In this document: positions 52,909 to 61,977 of the stretch, piece after piece
Position numbering within the stretch: the stretch's first letter is position 1
Layout: each line of letters opens with the position of its first letter
NCBI GenBank assembly: GCA_963710205.1
Contig: CAVPZG010000005.1
Location: 1-64,000, forward strand
Length of the DNA stretch: 64,000 nucleotides
From: Pacificimonas sp963710205
GTDB taxonomy: Bacteria; Pseudomonadota; Alphaproteobacteria; Sphingomonadales; Sphingomonadaceae
Direction: 5' to 3'
Made by a program: the position numbers and the translations under genes
Notes under the pieces: generated by a model
What the model saw: only the letters and a program-made list of their open reading frames with translations
Databases searched by the model: none
What the model was told of the DNA's origin: nothing

Positions 52909-54627
52909 ATGCTCAGCGAACTCGACAAGGCGCAGGATGCCGCCGTTGCGGCAATCACCGCAGATGGTGGCCAGCTTGCGGTCACGACGACCGACATACG
53001 CGGCGCGCAGCTGCCGGTTTTTGAAAACGCCCCGCAGTCCATGCGGGAATATTTCGATTTCTTCTTCGCCGCGAACGGTCCGAAGGAGTTCACGGTTTAC
53101 GAGGGCGAGCGGAAGACCTTCGCCGACATCTTCGCCGAGGCGAAGCATATCGCTGCCGCCCTGCAGCACGAATATGGCATAGCGAAGGGCGACCGCGTTG
53201 CCATTGCCATGCGGAATTTTCCGGAATGGATCAGCGCGTTCGTCGGCGGGCTTTATCTTGGGGCCATCATCGTCCCGCTGAATGCCTGGTGGACGGCCGA
53301 GGAGCTGGAATATGGCCTGAACCATAGCGGCACGCGCCTGGTCATTGCCGACGAGGAGCGGCTGAAGCGTGTCCGCACAGCGGTTGGCGCGGACATGCCA
53401 GTGATTACGGTCCGGACCTCCAAAGCCGTGACTGAGGAATATGGCGCGCGGCAGCTGAAGGAGGTGCTGGCGGCCTCGCCTGCGGAAATGTGGCACATCC
53501 ACCCGATCGGCCCCGAGGATGACGCCACACTGATGTACACATCGGGATCGACCGGACATCCGAAGGGCGCTGTGTCCACGCATCGCGGGATCGTGCACGG
53601 TGCGATGAATTACATCGTGCAGGGCCTTGCCATGCTGTCGCTGGCGGAAGCCGCGGGGACTGAGCTGCCCGAACAGCAGATCATGCTGCTGAACGTGCCG
53701 CTGTTCCACATCACGGGGTCCGTGCCGGTGCTGCTCGTCTCCATCGCCATCGGGCGCAAGCTCGTCATCATGTACAAATGGGACGCGGGCGAGGCGCTGA
53801 AGCAGATCGAGCGGGAGCGTGTCACCTATTTCGTCGGTGTGCCGACGATGAGCCTCGAAATGCTGCAGCATCCCGACAGGGAGAAATATGATCTGTCGAC
53901 GCTCGTCGATATCGCGGCGGGTGGTGCCCCGCGCCCCGAAGAGCATGTGCGGCGCATCATGAAGGAAATGGGAAAAACCCCCGCCATCGGTTACGGACTG
54001 ACAGAGACGAACGGCGTCGGGGCGGGCAATATCCGCGACAATTATCTGGCCAAGCCCAATTCCACCGGCCGCGCCTCGAAACCCATGGTCGAAATCGGCA
54101 TTTTCGACGATGCGATGAACGCCGTTCCGCAAGGGGAACGGGGCGAGGTTTGCATCCGCTCGCCTGCGAATGTGCGCGGTTACTGGCGCAATCCGGAAGC
54201 CACGCGCGGCGCCTTCACGCCCGAAGGCTGGTTCCTGACGGGCGACATCGGTTATCTGGACGAGGACGGCTATCTCTATATTGTCGACCGCAAGAAGGAC
54301 ATTATCATCCGCGGCGGCGAGAATATCGCTGCGCAGGAAGTCGAAGCTGCCATCTATGCCCATCCCGCCGTTGCCGAATGCAGCGTCTTCGGTCTGCCCG
54401 ACGACCGCATGGGCGAAGTCGTCGGGGCGGTCGTCTACCGCAAACCGGACGAGCAACTGGACCAGGATGCCTTGCGTGAATTCCTGAAGGACGATCTTGC
54501 CGCCTTCAAACTGCCAAAGCGAATCTGGTGGGCGGACGAACCGCTGCCAAAGCTGGGATCAGGCAAGACGGACAAGGTCACCCTGCGAAAGCATTATCAG
54601 TCCGTTCATGCGGGGGATGCGGATTAG
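52909..54627 (+). CDS. AMP-forming acyl-CoA ligase
   Basis: This 572-residue ANL-superfamily enzyme has the P-loop MYTSGSTGHPKGAVST, the GYGLTETNGVG motif, the hinge region RGGENIAAQEVEAAIY, and LGSGKTDKVTLRKHY with the catalytic Lys. It differs from the two ligases near 30 kb in length and in motif wording, so the three are not recent copies. GGGAGGG before ATG 52909 gives a strong ribosome site. It is divergent from lgt. The substrate is unknown. Confidence 0.92.
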   Translation: MLSELDKAQDAAVAAITADGGQLAVTTTDIRGAQLPVFENAPQSMREYFDFFFAANGPKEFTVYEGERKTFADIFAEAKHIAAALQHEYGIAKGDRVAIAMRNFPEWISAFVGGLYLGAIIVPLNAWWTAEELEYGLNHSGTRLVIADEERLKRVRTAVGADMPVITVRTSKAVTEEYGARQLKEVLAASPAEMWHIHPIGPEDDATLMYTSGSTGHPKGAVSTHRGIVHGAMNYIVQGLAMLSLAEAAGTELPEQQIMLLNVPLFHITGSVPVLLVSIAIGRKLVIMYKWDAGEALKQIERERVTYFVGVPTMSLEMLQHPDREKYDLSTLVDIAAGGAPRPEEHVRRIMKEMGKTPAIGYGLTETNGVGAGNIRDNYLAKPNSTGRASKPMVEIGIFDDAMNAVPQGERGEVCIRSPANVRGYWRNPEATRGAFTPEGWFLTGDIGYLDEDGYLYIVDRKKDIIIRGGENIAAQEVEAAIYAHPAVAECSVFGLPDDRMGEVVGAVVYRKPDEQLDQDALREFLKDDLAAFKLPKRIWWADEPLPKLGSGKTDKVTLRKHYQSVHAGDAD

Positions 54628-54647
54628 GGTCGACGCTTTGCCCGTAC

Positions 54648-54735
54648 CGTCGTTCCGGCGCGGGCCCGACCCCACATCCTTCGAAATGAATGGAGACAGC
54701 CTCGGGAAAAGTCCCGGGGCCCTCGCCGGATGACG
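54648..54735. repeat. Imperfect inverted-repeat intergenic element (BIME- or MITE-like)
   Basis: The left arm (54648-54670) contains CGTCGTTCCGGCGCGGGCCC. The right arm (54711-54735), reverse-complemented, reads CGTCATCCGGCGAGGGCCCC. The arms match at most positions and are separated by about 40 bases. A smaller stem, CGGGAAAAGTCCCG, lies inside at about 54703-54716. It fills the gap between the CoA ligase and the HD gene. Similar arms (GTCACCCCGGAC) occur at 63269-63295. Dispersed palindromes of this type are common between genes in Sphingomonadales. Confidence 0.6.
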
Positions 54736-54800
54736 AATTGTGCCAGTATTGCCGCTCAGTTTAGTCTGCTATGGTCGAGAAAATTTCTGGGAGAGAGATT

Positions 54801-55406
54801 ATGGCCACCGCCCCCGCTGAAACCGCACCCGCACAATCCACGGCCGCCCCGCGCGCGACGTTCCGCGCCATGCAGGAAGGCACCGAAGCCGACTGGCAGA
54901 TTATCGGCCGCGAACATGCGGTTCACCAGCAGACACGTCAGCCCGATGTCATCATGGAGCAGCTCGCCCGACTGGGCGACATGCAGGTCGGTTTTCGCGC
55001 GGACCAGCTGACACACAGCCTGATGTGCGCGACGCTGGCGCGCCGGTCGGGAGCAAGCCCGCAGGAAATCGTCGCTGCGCTCTGCCATGATCTTGGGAAG
55101 GCCATGTCGATCCCCAATCACGGCGCGATCGCGGCGGAAATCCTGCAGCCTTATGTGGACGATTACATCTACCACACGATCAAGTGGCACCAGCATTTCC
55201 AGGGCAAATATTATTACAACCATATGGGGCTTTCGACCTCCATGCGGGATCAGTTCAAGGACGAGGACTGGTATGACTTCGCCGTCAAACTGGTGGACGA
55301 ATGGGACGCCCCCGCCTTTGACGACGAATTCGAATGCGACAGCCTGGAAAGCTTCCGCCCGGAAGTGACGGAAGTGTTCACCAAGCCGAAGAAAATGGCG
55401 GGCTGA
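54801..55406 (+). CDS. HD-domain protein with six possible metal ligands (oxygenase-like)
   Basis: This protein of about 201 residues has a clear HD signature. In order it shows QLTHSL, LCHDLGKAM (HD pair), NHGAIAAEIL, HTIKWHQHFQ and KLVDEWDAP. This gives His, His-Asp, His, His and Asp in a spacing like that of the mixed-valent diiron oxygenases PhnZ and MIOX. Ordinary HD phosphohydrolases usually keep fewer of these. It could therefore be an O2-using lyase, but the key Tyr/Glu of PhnZ cannot be located by eye. ATG 54801 has GGGAG 7-11 bases upstream. ATG 54771 is an alternative. Confidence 0.75.
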   Translation: MATAPAETAPAQSTAAPRATFRAMQEGTEADWQIIGREHAVHQQTRQPDVIMEQLARLGDMQVGFRADQLTHSLMCATLARRSGASPQEIVAALCHDLGKAMSIPNHGAIAAEILQPYVDDYIYHTIKWHQHFQGKYYYNHMGLSTSMRDQFKDEDWYDFAVKLVDEWDAPAFDDEFECDSLESFRPEVTEVFTKPKKMAG

Positions 55407-55753
55407 AGAGAGTCAGGAGTTAGGAATGAGAAGCAGTGTTTCCGGTTTGATCTAATGCGAAATCCTATTTCGCAAACGTTGTCGCAGTCATGTGGCGGTG
55501 CAGAAAGTCCAGTAAGAGGCGATCATATTCCGGGCCCAGCATGACCAGTTTCGTCATACAGCCGTTCATACCATCCCATCCAGCGCCGAACAGCTGCGCT
55601 CTGTCCATGGCTACGGAAATCGATGGCGGTGACACCATAATTCTGCGCACCCAGCATTTAAGCAAGTTTGAAAAATTGCTGTCGACTGCCGCCATTGCCG
55701 CGAAGAAGTAACACGCATCCACTGCTGCGACCCGAAGAAGGCGCGAAACCGGA
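55407..55753. other. Sparse region with no supported gene
   Basis: This stretch holds short open frames on both strands but none with a good ribosome site or a recognisable product. A minus-strand frame (55465-55770, 101 codons) starts inside the end of the small membrane protein gene. A plus-strand frame encodes MATEIDGGDTIILRTQ at about 55609. Both cannot be real over their overlap. It is less GC-rich than its neighbours. Confidence 0.5.
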
Positions 55754-55948
55754 TCAGATCTGTGTGCCATCGCGCGACTGAATCATACGCTGCCCTGAGA
55801 ATGGGCCAGATTGATCTGACATGCAGGTATGACACGTCGAGCCGTTGAACGGCTTCACCAACTGGCCGACACCCATCCATAGGATTACCGCCAGCAATCC
55901 AGAGGCCATACCGGCCAACACTAAGATGGACATCAGCCAAATTGGCAT
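55754..55948 (-). CDS. Small single-pass membrane protein with a CxxC motif
   Basis: This 64-residue frame from ATG 55948 has AGGA 8 bases upstream. Residues 2-28 (PIWLMSILVLAGMASGLLAV) form one membrane segment. NGSTCHTCMSD follows with a CxxC pair, which could bind metal or be redox active. An earlier GTG at 55975 overlaps the M2 peptidase stop (GTGA), so translation could be coupled to that gene. No family is recognised. It is supported by hydrophobicity, ribosome site and position only. Confidence 0.4.
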   Translation of the reverse strand: MPIWLMSILVLAGMASGLLAVILWMGVGQLVKPFNGSTCHTCMSDQSGPFSGQRMIQSRDGTQI

Positions 55949-55971
55949 GACCGCAGTCCTGCTGGAGCCCA

Positions 55972-57804
55972 TCACCAGCCGCAGGATTTACCCTTGTTCT
56001 GTTCCTTCAGCCAGGTCTGTAGCGGTGCGAAATACGCGACCAGTGCTTCGCCGTTCATGTCGCGTGTGCCGGTAAAGGCTTCCAGCGCATCGGGCCAGGG
56101 TTTGGAGGCGCCCATTTCCAGCATGGCGTTCAGGCGCTGGCCGACCTCTTCGTTGTCATAGATGGAGCAGCGGTGCAGCGGCCCGGTCCAGCCGGCCTGT
56201 TCGCAGGCGGCCTTGTGGAACTGGAACTGCAAAAGGCGCGCCATGAAATAGCGCGTGTAGGGCGTGTTGCCGGGGACGTGATATTTCGCGCCGGGGTCAA
56301 AGGCGTCCGCCGGGCGCTCCACGGGCGGCATGATGCCCTGATATTCACGGCGCAGGTCGGTCCAGCTTTGTGTATATTCGTCAGCTGTGGTGTCGCCCGA
56401 AAAGACCTGCCAGCGCCATTTGTCGATCATCAGGCCAAAGGGCAGGAAGGCGACCTTGTCCATCGCCTGACGCAGCAGGAGGCCGATATCCTTGTCGGCG
56501 GCAGGGACGTTCTGCGCCGCCAGCAAATCGGTCTTCACCAGGTAGTCGGGTGTGACGCTCAGCGCGACCATGTCTCCGATGGCTTCGTGGAAGCCGTCAT
56601 TGGCGCTGTTCTTGTAGAGAAACGGCTGGTCCTTGTAGGCGCGCTGGTAATAATTGTGGCCGAGTTCATGGTGCACGGTGACGAAGTCGTCGGCATTCAC
56701 CTTCGTGCACATCTTGATGCGGATATCTTCCTCGTTGTCGAGGTCCCAGGCGGACGCATGACAGACGACCTCGCGGTCGCGCGGCGCGGTGATCTGGCTG
56801 CGTTCCCAGAAGGTTTCGGGCAGCTCCGCGAAGCCGAGAGAGGAGAAGAAATTCTCGCCGGTTTCGACGATCTTCTTCGGTGTGTAATCCTTGGCGACCA
56901 GCAGTTCGGTCAGGTCATAGCCGAGATCGCCCGCCCCCTCAGGCGCGACGATGTCATAGATATTGCCCCATTCCTGCGCCCACATATTGCCGAGCAGGTC
57001 GGCGCGGATGGGACCGGTCGCGGGCTGCACGTCGTCGCCATATTTCTCGTTCAGCTTTGTGCGGGTGTAGCAGTGGAGGTCGTCATAAAGCGGCTTCACT
57101 TCCTGCCAGTTGGCGTCCAGCATCGCGGCATAGGCGTCGGGGTCCATGTCATAGCCCGATCGCCACATCGCGCCTGTGTCGGCATAGCCAAGTTCGCGCG
57201 CGCCCGCGTTCGAGATTTCCACGAAGCGTTCGTAATCGGCGCGCATGGGCGCGCCGACCTCGTGCCAGCTCGTCCACATTTCCTGAAGGAGCGCGGGATC
57301 GCGCTCCGTTCCCATCAGCGCTTCAAGATCGTTGCCACGGGTTTCCTCACCCTTGTAGCGGCCCTTGCCCTTGCCATAGGCGCTGTTCATGCTCGTCAGC
57401 AGCGTCGACAGCTCATCCGCCGCGCCGGGCAGGTTGGGCGCTGGCGCGGTCAGCGACTGCCGCAGCATGTTGAGCTTGCGGTTGGTGTCATAGCTGAGGC
57501 CCTGAACATCGGCATATTTCGCCGCTTCATTGGCAAGTTCAACAGCCGCCTTGGTATATTCAGCGCCCGCCCGCGCGGCGAGATAGTCCGTATCGACGGT
57601 GATGTTGGTGGCGTTCGCCCAGGCGGCCTTGCCCGCATAGACGCTGAGATCGGCGAGGCGTTCCTCGGCGCGCTTGACGAAGGCATCCGCATCCGCCGCG
57701 GTTGGGACGGCCATTTCGGCCTTTTCCCCGTGATGATCGGCATAGGCTGCGGTTGCAGACATCAGCGAAATGGCAATCGCGGTGGCGGAAATCTGTTTCA
57801 ACAC
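55972..57804 (-). CDS. M2 family (ACE-like) dipeptidyl carboxypeptidase
   Basis: This 610-residue secreted zinc peptidase has HHELGHNYYQRAY (HEXXH at about 377-381) and HEAIGDMVALSV (third ligand Glu near 405). Later it has RYFMARLLQFQFHKAAC and a C-terminal EQNKGKSCGW. M2 enzymes release dipeptides from peptide C-termini. The signal peptide is LKQISATAIAISLMSATAAYA. I chose GTG 57804 because AGGGAG lies 9 bases upstream and the signal begins there. TTG 57801 is possible. A TTG at 57870 adds a basic stretch that spoils the signal. It lies downstream of the hydrolase gene. Confidence 0.92.
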   Translation of the reverse strand: MLKQISATAIAISLMSATAAYADHHGEKAEMAVPTAADADAFVKRAEERLADLSVYAGKAAWANATNITVDTDYLAARAGAEYTKAAVELANEAAKYADVQGLSYDTNRKLNMLRQSLTAPAPNLPGAADELSTLLTSMNSAYGKGKGRYKGEETRGNDLEALMGTERDPALLQEMWTSWHEVGAPMRADYERFVEISNAGARELGYADTGAMWRSGYDMDPDAYAAMLDANWQEVKPLYDDLHCYTRTKLNEKYGDDVQPATGPIRADLLGNMWAQEWGNIYDIVAPEGAGDLGYDLTELLVAKDYTPKKIVETGENFFSSLGFAELPETFWERSQITAPRDREVVCHASAWDLDNEEDIRIKMCTKVNADDFVTVHHELGHNYYQRAYKDQPFLYKNSANDGFHEAIGDMVALSVTPDYLVKTDLLAAQNVPAADKDIGLLLRQAMDKVAFLPFGLMIDKWRWQVFSGDTTADEYTQSWTDLRREYQGIMPPVERPADAFDPGAKYHVPGNTPYTRYFMARLLQFQFHKAACEQAGWTGPLHRCSIYDNEEVGQRLNAMLEMGASKPWPDALEAFTGTRDMNGEALVAYFAPLQTWLKEQNKGKSCGW

Positions 57805-57866
57805 TTTCGAATACTCCCTGATATTCCTGTTCGTGGGCCGGTTGTGGCGGCGAAACGGGGTCAGCG

Positions 57867-58631
57867 TCAAGCGGAGAGGAACGCCGCCAGCTTGTCTCCG
57901 AATTCCGGCTTCGAGACGCAGGACATGTGATTGCCCGGAAAGCTTTCGAATGCGGCACCCGGCATCAGCGCGGCAAGCCTTTGCGCGTCGGCGAAATAAC
58001 GGTCTTCGGTGGCGCAGAGAACCAGCGCGGGCGTATCGATCGCGGCGATATCGGCTTCAGCCGCGTTAACCTGCGCGCGGAGAAGGTGGAGGGCCGCATC
58101 GGGGTCGACCTTGTTGGTCTTCATGAACTGCACGGCGAAATACTCGTCGCTGCCCCTTGGATGCTCGTCGCGCCGCTCGACGACGTCAATAAACCAGTCC
58201 GTACCGGATTGCTGATCGGCAATGCCCTTCAGACCCATGCCGCAAATGGCGAGACGGCGCGGGGCAAGCCCTTCGATGGCGGACAGGACGGCCGTTCGCC
58301 CCCCAAGCGAGAACCCCGCCAGATCATAGTCGTCAAGGGCCAGATGCTCGGTCCATTCCATCACGTCGAGCGCAAGGATGTTCGCGGGCCAGCGCGCCGC
58401 GTCTTCGGGCGCGCCGCTGTCGCCATGCGCCCGAAAATCCAGCATCATTGGCCTCAATCCCGCCTCGACGAGGCGCTGCGCCGTGCCGAACTTGATCCAG
58501 TTGACATATGCGTTCGAGAACAGGCCGTGAAGGAGCAGGACGGGCCGCCCCTTTCCCATTTCGTGCCAGACGAGCCGGGTACCGTCGCTGGTTTCGAAGT
58601 CGTGCGTTGTGGCGGATATGGTGTCAGGCAT
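57867..58631 (-). CDS. Alpha/beta hydrolase
   Basis: This 254-residue alpha/beta-fold hydrolase has the oxyanion stretch VLLLHGLFSNAYVN, the nucleophile elbow AGFSLGGR with Ser108, ALVLCATEDRYF (acid region, Asp) and FPGNHMSCVSKPEF with the catalytic His. Esterase, lipase and C-C hydrolase members share this layout, so the substrate is open. ATG 58631 overlaps the SDR gene's end by 8 bases. It is the middle gene of a leftward operon from the isomerase to the M2 peptidase. Confidence 0.9.
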   Translation of the reverse strand: MPDTISATTHDFETSDGTRLVWHEMGKGRPVLLLHGLFSNAYVNWIKFGTAQRLVEAGLRPMMLDFRAHGDSGAPEDAARWPANILALDVMEWTEHLALDDYDLAGFSLGGRTAVLSAIEGLAPRRLAICGMGLKGIADQQSGTDWFIDVVERRDEHPRGSDEYFAVQFMKTNKVDPDAALHLLRAQVNAAEADIAAIDTPALVLCATEDRYFADAQRLAALMPGAAFESFPGNHMSCVSKPEFGDKLAAFLSA

Positions 58632-59415
58632 TCTTGATGCTCATGCCACCATCGACGGGGATCACCGCGCCGGTCAGAAAGCTCATGGCAGGCAGAACGC
58701 AGTTCAGGGTCATGTGCGCGACCTCCTCCGGTATGCCATAGCGACGCAGAGGCACGCGGCGCTTGGCGTAGATCGTCTTATGCTCGTCGGGAATCGCTTC
58801 GGTGATGCCGGTAACGACCGGGCCGGGGCAGATGCAGTTGACGGTGATTCCTTCCCGCCCAAGATCGACCGCAAGGCCGCGCGTCAGGCCGATGACACCA
58901 TGCTTCGCCGCGACATAGGGGCTATTGCCGGGCGTCGCGCCCAGCCCTTCGGTAGAGGCGATGTTGACGATGCGGGGATGTTTGGCCTTGCGAAGATGGG
59001 GCAGGGCGGCGCGGATCATGCGCTGGTGCGCGGTCAGCATGACGGCGAGGGAGGCGTCCCAGGCATCCTCATAGGCCTCTTGCGCGACGTCGGCCGGGAT
59101 GGCGAAGCCGGCATTGTTGACCAGGATGTCGATACCGCCAAAGGCTGCGGCGATGTCCGCGACAATGGAGGCGATTGCATGGCGGTCGGACACATCGAGT
59201 GACCAGGCCCGGGCCGAACCGGGCAGGCCCGCCGCCGCGATCTCCTCCACCACGGCGTCGCAGGCATCCTGCTTCAGGTCGGTGACGGCGACATGCGCGC
59301 CCTCCGCGGCGAACAGATGCGCGGTGGCGCGGCCCATACCGCTGGCCGCGCCGGTGACAATGGCGGTCTTTCCGGCAATGGAGCGGCTAAGCGGCTGGTA
59401 AGGGGCTAGGGTCAA
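58624..59415 (-). CDS. Short-chain dehydrogenase/reductase (3-hydroxybutyrate dehydrogenase-like)
   Basis: This 263-residue SDR has the cofactor motif TGAASGMG (21-28), ILVNNAG (97-103), Ser154 and the catalytic Tyr167/Lys171 (YVAAK). VDGGMS is near the end. The GLGATPGNSPY context and IPEEV tail recall 3-hydroxybutyrate dehydrogenases, but many SDRs with other substrates look alike. The start is TTG 59415, which overlaps the isomerase stop (TTGA). No ATG fits before the cofactor motif. Confidence 0.87.
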   Translation of the reverse strand: MTLAPYQPLSRSIAGKTAIVTGAASGMGRATAHLFAAEGAHVAVTDLKQDACDAVVEEIAAAGLPGSARAWSLDVSDRHAIASIVADIAAAFGGIDILVNNAGFAIPADVAQEAYEDAWDASLAVMLTAHQRMIRAALPHLRKAKHPRIVNIASTEGLGATPGNSPYVAAKHGVIGLTRGLAVDLGREGITVNCICPGPVVTGITEAIPDEHKTIYAKRRVPLRRYGIPEEVAHMTLNCVLPAMSFLTGAVIPVDGGMSIKNA

Positions 59416-60083
59416 GGCGCGGCTTCCTCATATGTGCGTTTCGTCAGCCCCGCCTGTTTCATGCGCCACAGGGCAAGGTCAATGCGGTCCTGCCCGAAAA
59501 ACGGTTCGCTATCGAAAACAAGCGTTGGTACGCCCCAATGGCCGACCGCCTCGAGTGCCATCTGGTTCTCACCAATTTCCATATCCAGCCTTTCGGCATC
59601 TTCCTCGGCCTCCGCATCTATCGCGTCCCAATCGACGTCAGCGCGGGCGGCCGCGCGCTCCAGGTGATCGCCCTCGTTCCAGCGGACCTTCCCCTCCCAG
59701 ATAAGGCGCGAGGCCTCGTCGGCGAACGCAAGGCCGCGTCCCCGGCGCGCGGCGGCCTGGCCAAGGCGGGTCAGGCGGTGAATATATGGCTGTTTCGCGG
59801 CAATCTTGCGGGTCTTCACATCCTGCACGATGGGGTCGGGATTGGGCGCACCCATTTCAATGCCGAGATATTGCGCCAGGCGCCGGACGTCGCGCACGAC
59901 ATAGCCCAGCCAGGCGGGATGGTTCTTCTCAAAGAATTGCGGATCGCGGATGGCGAGCGGATAGACCGGGCGCAGCTGCACGGTCAGCTGATATTCGGTC
60001 TGGATTTGGCGCCAGCGCCGGGTCGCGAGAAAGCTGTAGGGCGAACGGAAAGACCAGTAGAGATCGGCGGTGAGGGCGGTCAT
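59412..60083 (-). CDS. DsbA-fold protein, 2-hydroxychromene-2-carboxylate isomerase family
   Basis: This 223-residue thioredoxin-fold protein opens LTADLYWSFRSPYSFLATRRW, with Ser where glutathione would be activated, and has GVPTLVFDSEPFFGQDRIDL near the end. HCCA isomerases convert a ring product of naphthalene breakdown using glutathione. Related proteins serve other GSH-dependent isomerisations. It is the first gene of the operon with SDR, hydrolase and M2 peptidase, which could form a small degradation or detoxification set. That grouping is inference. Confidence 0.85.
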   Translation of the reverse strand: MTALTADLYWSFRSPYSFLATRRWRQIQTEYQLTVQLRPVYPLAIRDPQFFEKNHPAWLGYVVRDVRRLAQYLGIEMGAPNPDPIVQDVKTRKIAAKQPYIHRLTRLGQAAARRGRGLAFADEASRLIWEGKVRWNEGDHLERAAARADVDWDAIDAEAEEDAERLDMEIGENQMALEAVGHWGVPTLVFDSEPFFGQDRIDLALWRMKQAGLTKRTYEEAAP

Positions 60084-60092
60084 GCCGGGACC

Positions 60093-60719
60093 CTACGCCC
60101 TTTTGCGGACCGCGTCACGGACAGAGGCGGCGGACGCGGCGACGACCGCGCCGGCGCATGCCAGCGCCATGTCCTTCTGAGCGTCCCAAAAGTCGCCCTG
60201 CTGCCCGTTATAGCGCTCGGCATTGCCGCCCATCACGAGCGTCAGCAACCATTCGAAAATCTCGTAGAGCGCGGACAGGGCGAGAATGAAGCCGATCGCT
60301 GAAATCAGCGCGGATGCGCGCGTTCGGGCACGGTGAATTTGCAGCCATTCCGCCAGTGGCGGAACGAGGAGAAGACCGAAGGCGAAATGGACGAGGCGGT
60401 CATAATGGTTGCGGTTCCAATCCATCGCCTCGCTCAGCCCAGTGCCAAAGATGGCATCCGTCCAGTGGTCATAGGGAACATAGGAATAGATATAGCGCCC
60501 ACCGAGCGTGTGCAGGGCGAGAAAGGCGGCGAGGAGCGCCACGCTGGTTGTCGAAAGCGGCCAGCGCGCAAGCAGCCAGGGCGCTGGGAGAATGAGGAGC
60601 AGTGTCGGGATGTGCTGCATCCACGCCATGTCCGGGTAAGGCTGATCGATCTGCGCCGCTGCCAGGATGAGAATCATCACGGCGAGGATGACATACTGGG
60701 TGCGCGGGAGGGCAGGCAT
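60093..60719 (-). CDS. YjdF/DUF2238 membrane protein
   Basis: This 208-residue integral membrane protein has five or so segments and the DUF2238 core WNRNHYDRLVHFAFGLLL, followed by ALSALYEIFEWLLTLV and QGDFWDAQKDMALACAGA. The family has no established activity, but its conserved His, Asp and Glu lie near the membrane surface. ATG 60719 starts MPALPRTQYVILAVMILIL. It is followed on the same strand by the isomerase gene after 9 bases, so it may head the operon. Confidence 0.88.
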   Translation of the reverse strand: MPALPRTQYVILAVMILILAAAQIDQPYPDMAWMQHIPTLLLILPAPWLLARWPLSTTSVALLAAFLALHTLGGRYIYSYVPYDHWTDAIFGTGLSEAMDWNRNHYDRLVHFAFGLLLVPPLAEWLQIHRARTRASALISAIGFILALSALYEIFEWLLTLVMGGNAERYNGQQGDFWDAQKDMALACAGAVVAASAASVRDAVRKRA

Positions 60720-60833
60720 GTCCCCGTCCTATCGCGCGGTCCGGGAAACGAAAGCCCCTGTCCACCGCGCCGCAGGGCGAGGCGACCAGCCGGCTAAGGG
60801 CACAACGAAAAGGATGTCGGCGCTGGCGGTGCG

Positions 60834-61856
60834 CTACCCCTTCTTCAGCTGTTTCCGGCCCAGCAGTTCCGCGATCTGCACGGCGTTGAGCGCTGCGCCT
60901 TTCCTGAGATTATCGCTGACGCACCAGAGGTTTAGGCCGTTCTTGACCGTAGGGTCCTTGCGCAGGCGGCTGATATAGGTGGCATATTCGCCGACACATT
61001 CGACGGGGGTGACGTAACCGCCATCCTCGCGCTTGTCGACGACCATGATCCCTGGCGCCTTGCGCAGGATTTCGCGGGCGTCTTTCGCGCTCAGCGGGTC
61101 GTGGAACTCGATATTGATCGATTCCGAATGGCCGACGAAGACCGGGACGCGAACGCAGGTCGCGGTCAGTTCAATATCGGGCGACAGGATCTTGTGCGTT
61201 TCGCGCACCATCTTCTGTTCTTCCTTGGTCGATCCGTCGTCAAGAAAGCTGTCGATATGGGGGATGCAGTTGAAGGCGATCTGCTTGGTGAAAACATGAT
61301 TTTCCTTGGGGTCGCCAACGAAAATCGCGCGGGTCTGGGTGAAAAGCTCGTCCATCGCCTCCTTCCCCGCGCCTGATACCGACTGATAGGTCGACACGAC
61401 GACGCGCTTGATCTTCGCGGCGTCGTGCAGCGGCTTCAGCGCAACGACCATCTGCGCCGTGGAGCAGTTGGGATTGGCGATGATGTTCCTTTTCATTTTC
61501 GAAATCGCGTCCGGATTCACCTCAGGCACGATCAGCGGAACATCGGGGTCCATCCGGTAGAGCGAACTATTGTCGATGACGACGCAGCCCGCCGCGGCGG
61601 CGCGTGGGGCATGGATCTTCGTTGGCCCGCTGCCCGCTGCGAACAGCGCAATGTCATAGCCCGCAAAATCGAAATGCTCGATCGACTGGACCTTCAGTTC
61701 CTTGCCGGTATCGCCGAAATCGATCAGGCGACCCTGGCTGGCGGGGCTGGCGACAGCGGTCAGCTCGTCGAGCGGAAATCCCCGCTCCCCCAGGATGTTC
61801 AGCATTTCGCGCCCGACATTGCCGGTCGCGCCGACGACGGCGACGCGGTAACCCAT
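60834..61856 (-). CDS. asd: Aspartate-semialdehyde dehydrogenase
   Basis: Asd reduces aspartyl phosphate to aspartate semialdehyde for lysine, threonine, methionine and DAP. This 340-residue protein shows VVGATGNVGREML (NADP loop, 7-19), VVIDNSSLYRMD, catalytic Cys131 in ANPNCSTAQMV, VSTYQSVSGAGKEAMDEL, and VPVFVGHSESINIEF with the active-site His. ATG 61856 is clear. It diverges from the glutamate dehydrogenase gene. dapA, the next lysine step, lies at 39446. Confidence 0.96.
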   Translation of the reverse strand: MGYRVAVVGATGNVGREMLNILGERGFPLDELTAVASPASQGRLIDFGDTGKELKVQSIEHFDFAGYDIALFAAGSGPTKIHAPRAAAAGCVVIDNSSLYRMDPDVPLIVPEVNPDAISKMKRNIIANPNCSTAQMVVALKPLHDAAKIKRVVVSTYQSVSGAGKEAMDELFTQTRAIFVGDPKENHVFTKQIAFNCIPHIDSFLDDGSTKEEQKMVRETHKILSPDIELTATCVRVPVFVGHSESINIEFHDPLSAKDAREILRKAPGIMVVDKREDGGYVTPVECVGEYATYISRLRKDPTVKNGLNLWCVSDNLRKGAALNAVQIAELLGRKQLKKG

Positions 61857-61977
61857 GATCGATATCCTTCGTAATCTGTTCGGGTGTGCTTATGTGCCGC
61901 GCCGTGCTGCGATGCAACATGCGGAACGAAATGGCGCGCGTTCCTTTCCTTTGAAATAGACAAGGAAGGCGTTTTTC

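Noticed and set aside
56173..57930. A 585-codon open frame antisense to the M2 peptidase
   Set aside because: It has no motif or ribosome site. The peptidase strand has a signal peptide, HEXXH and a Shine-Dalgarno sequence.
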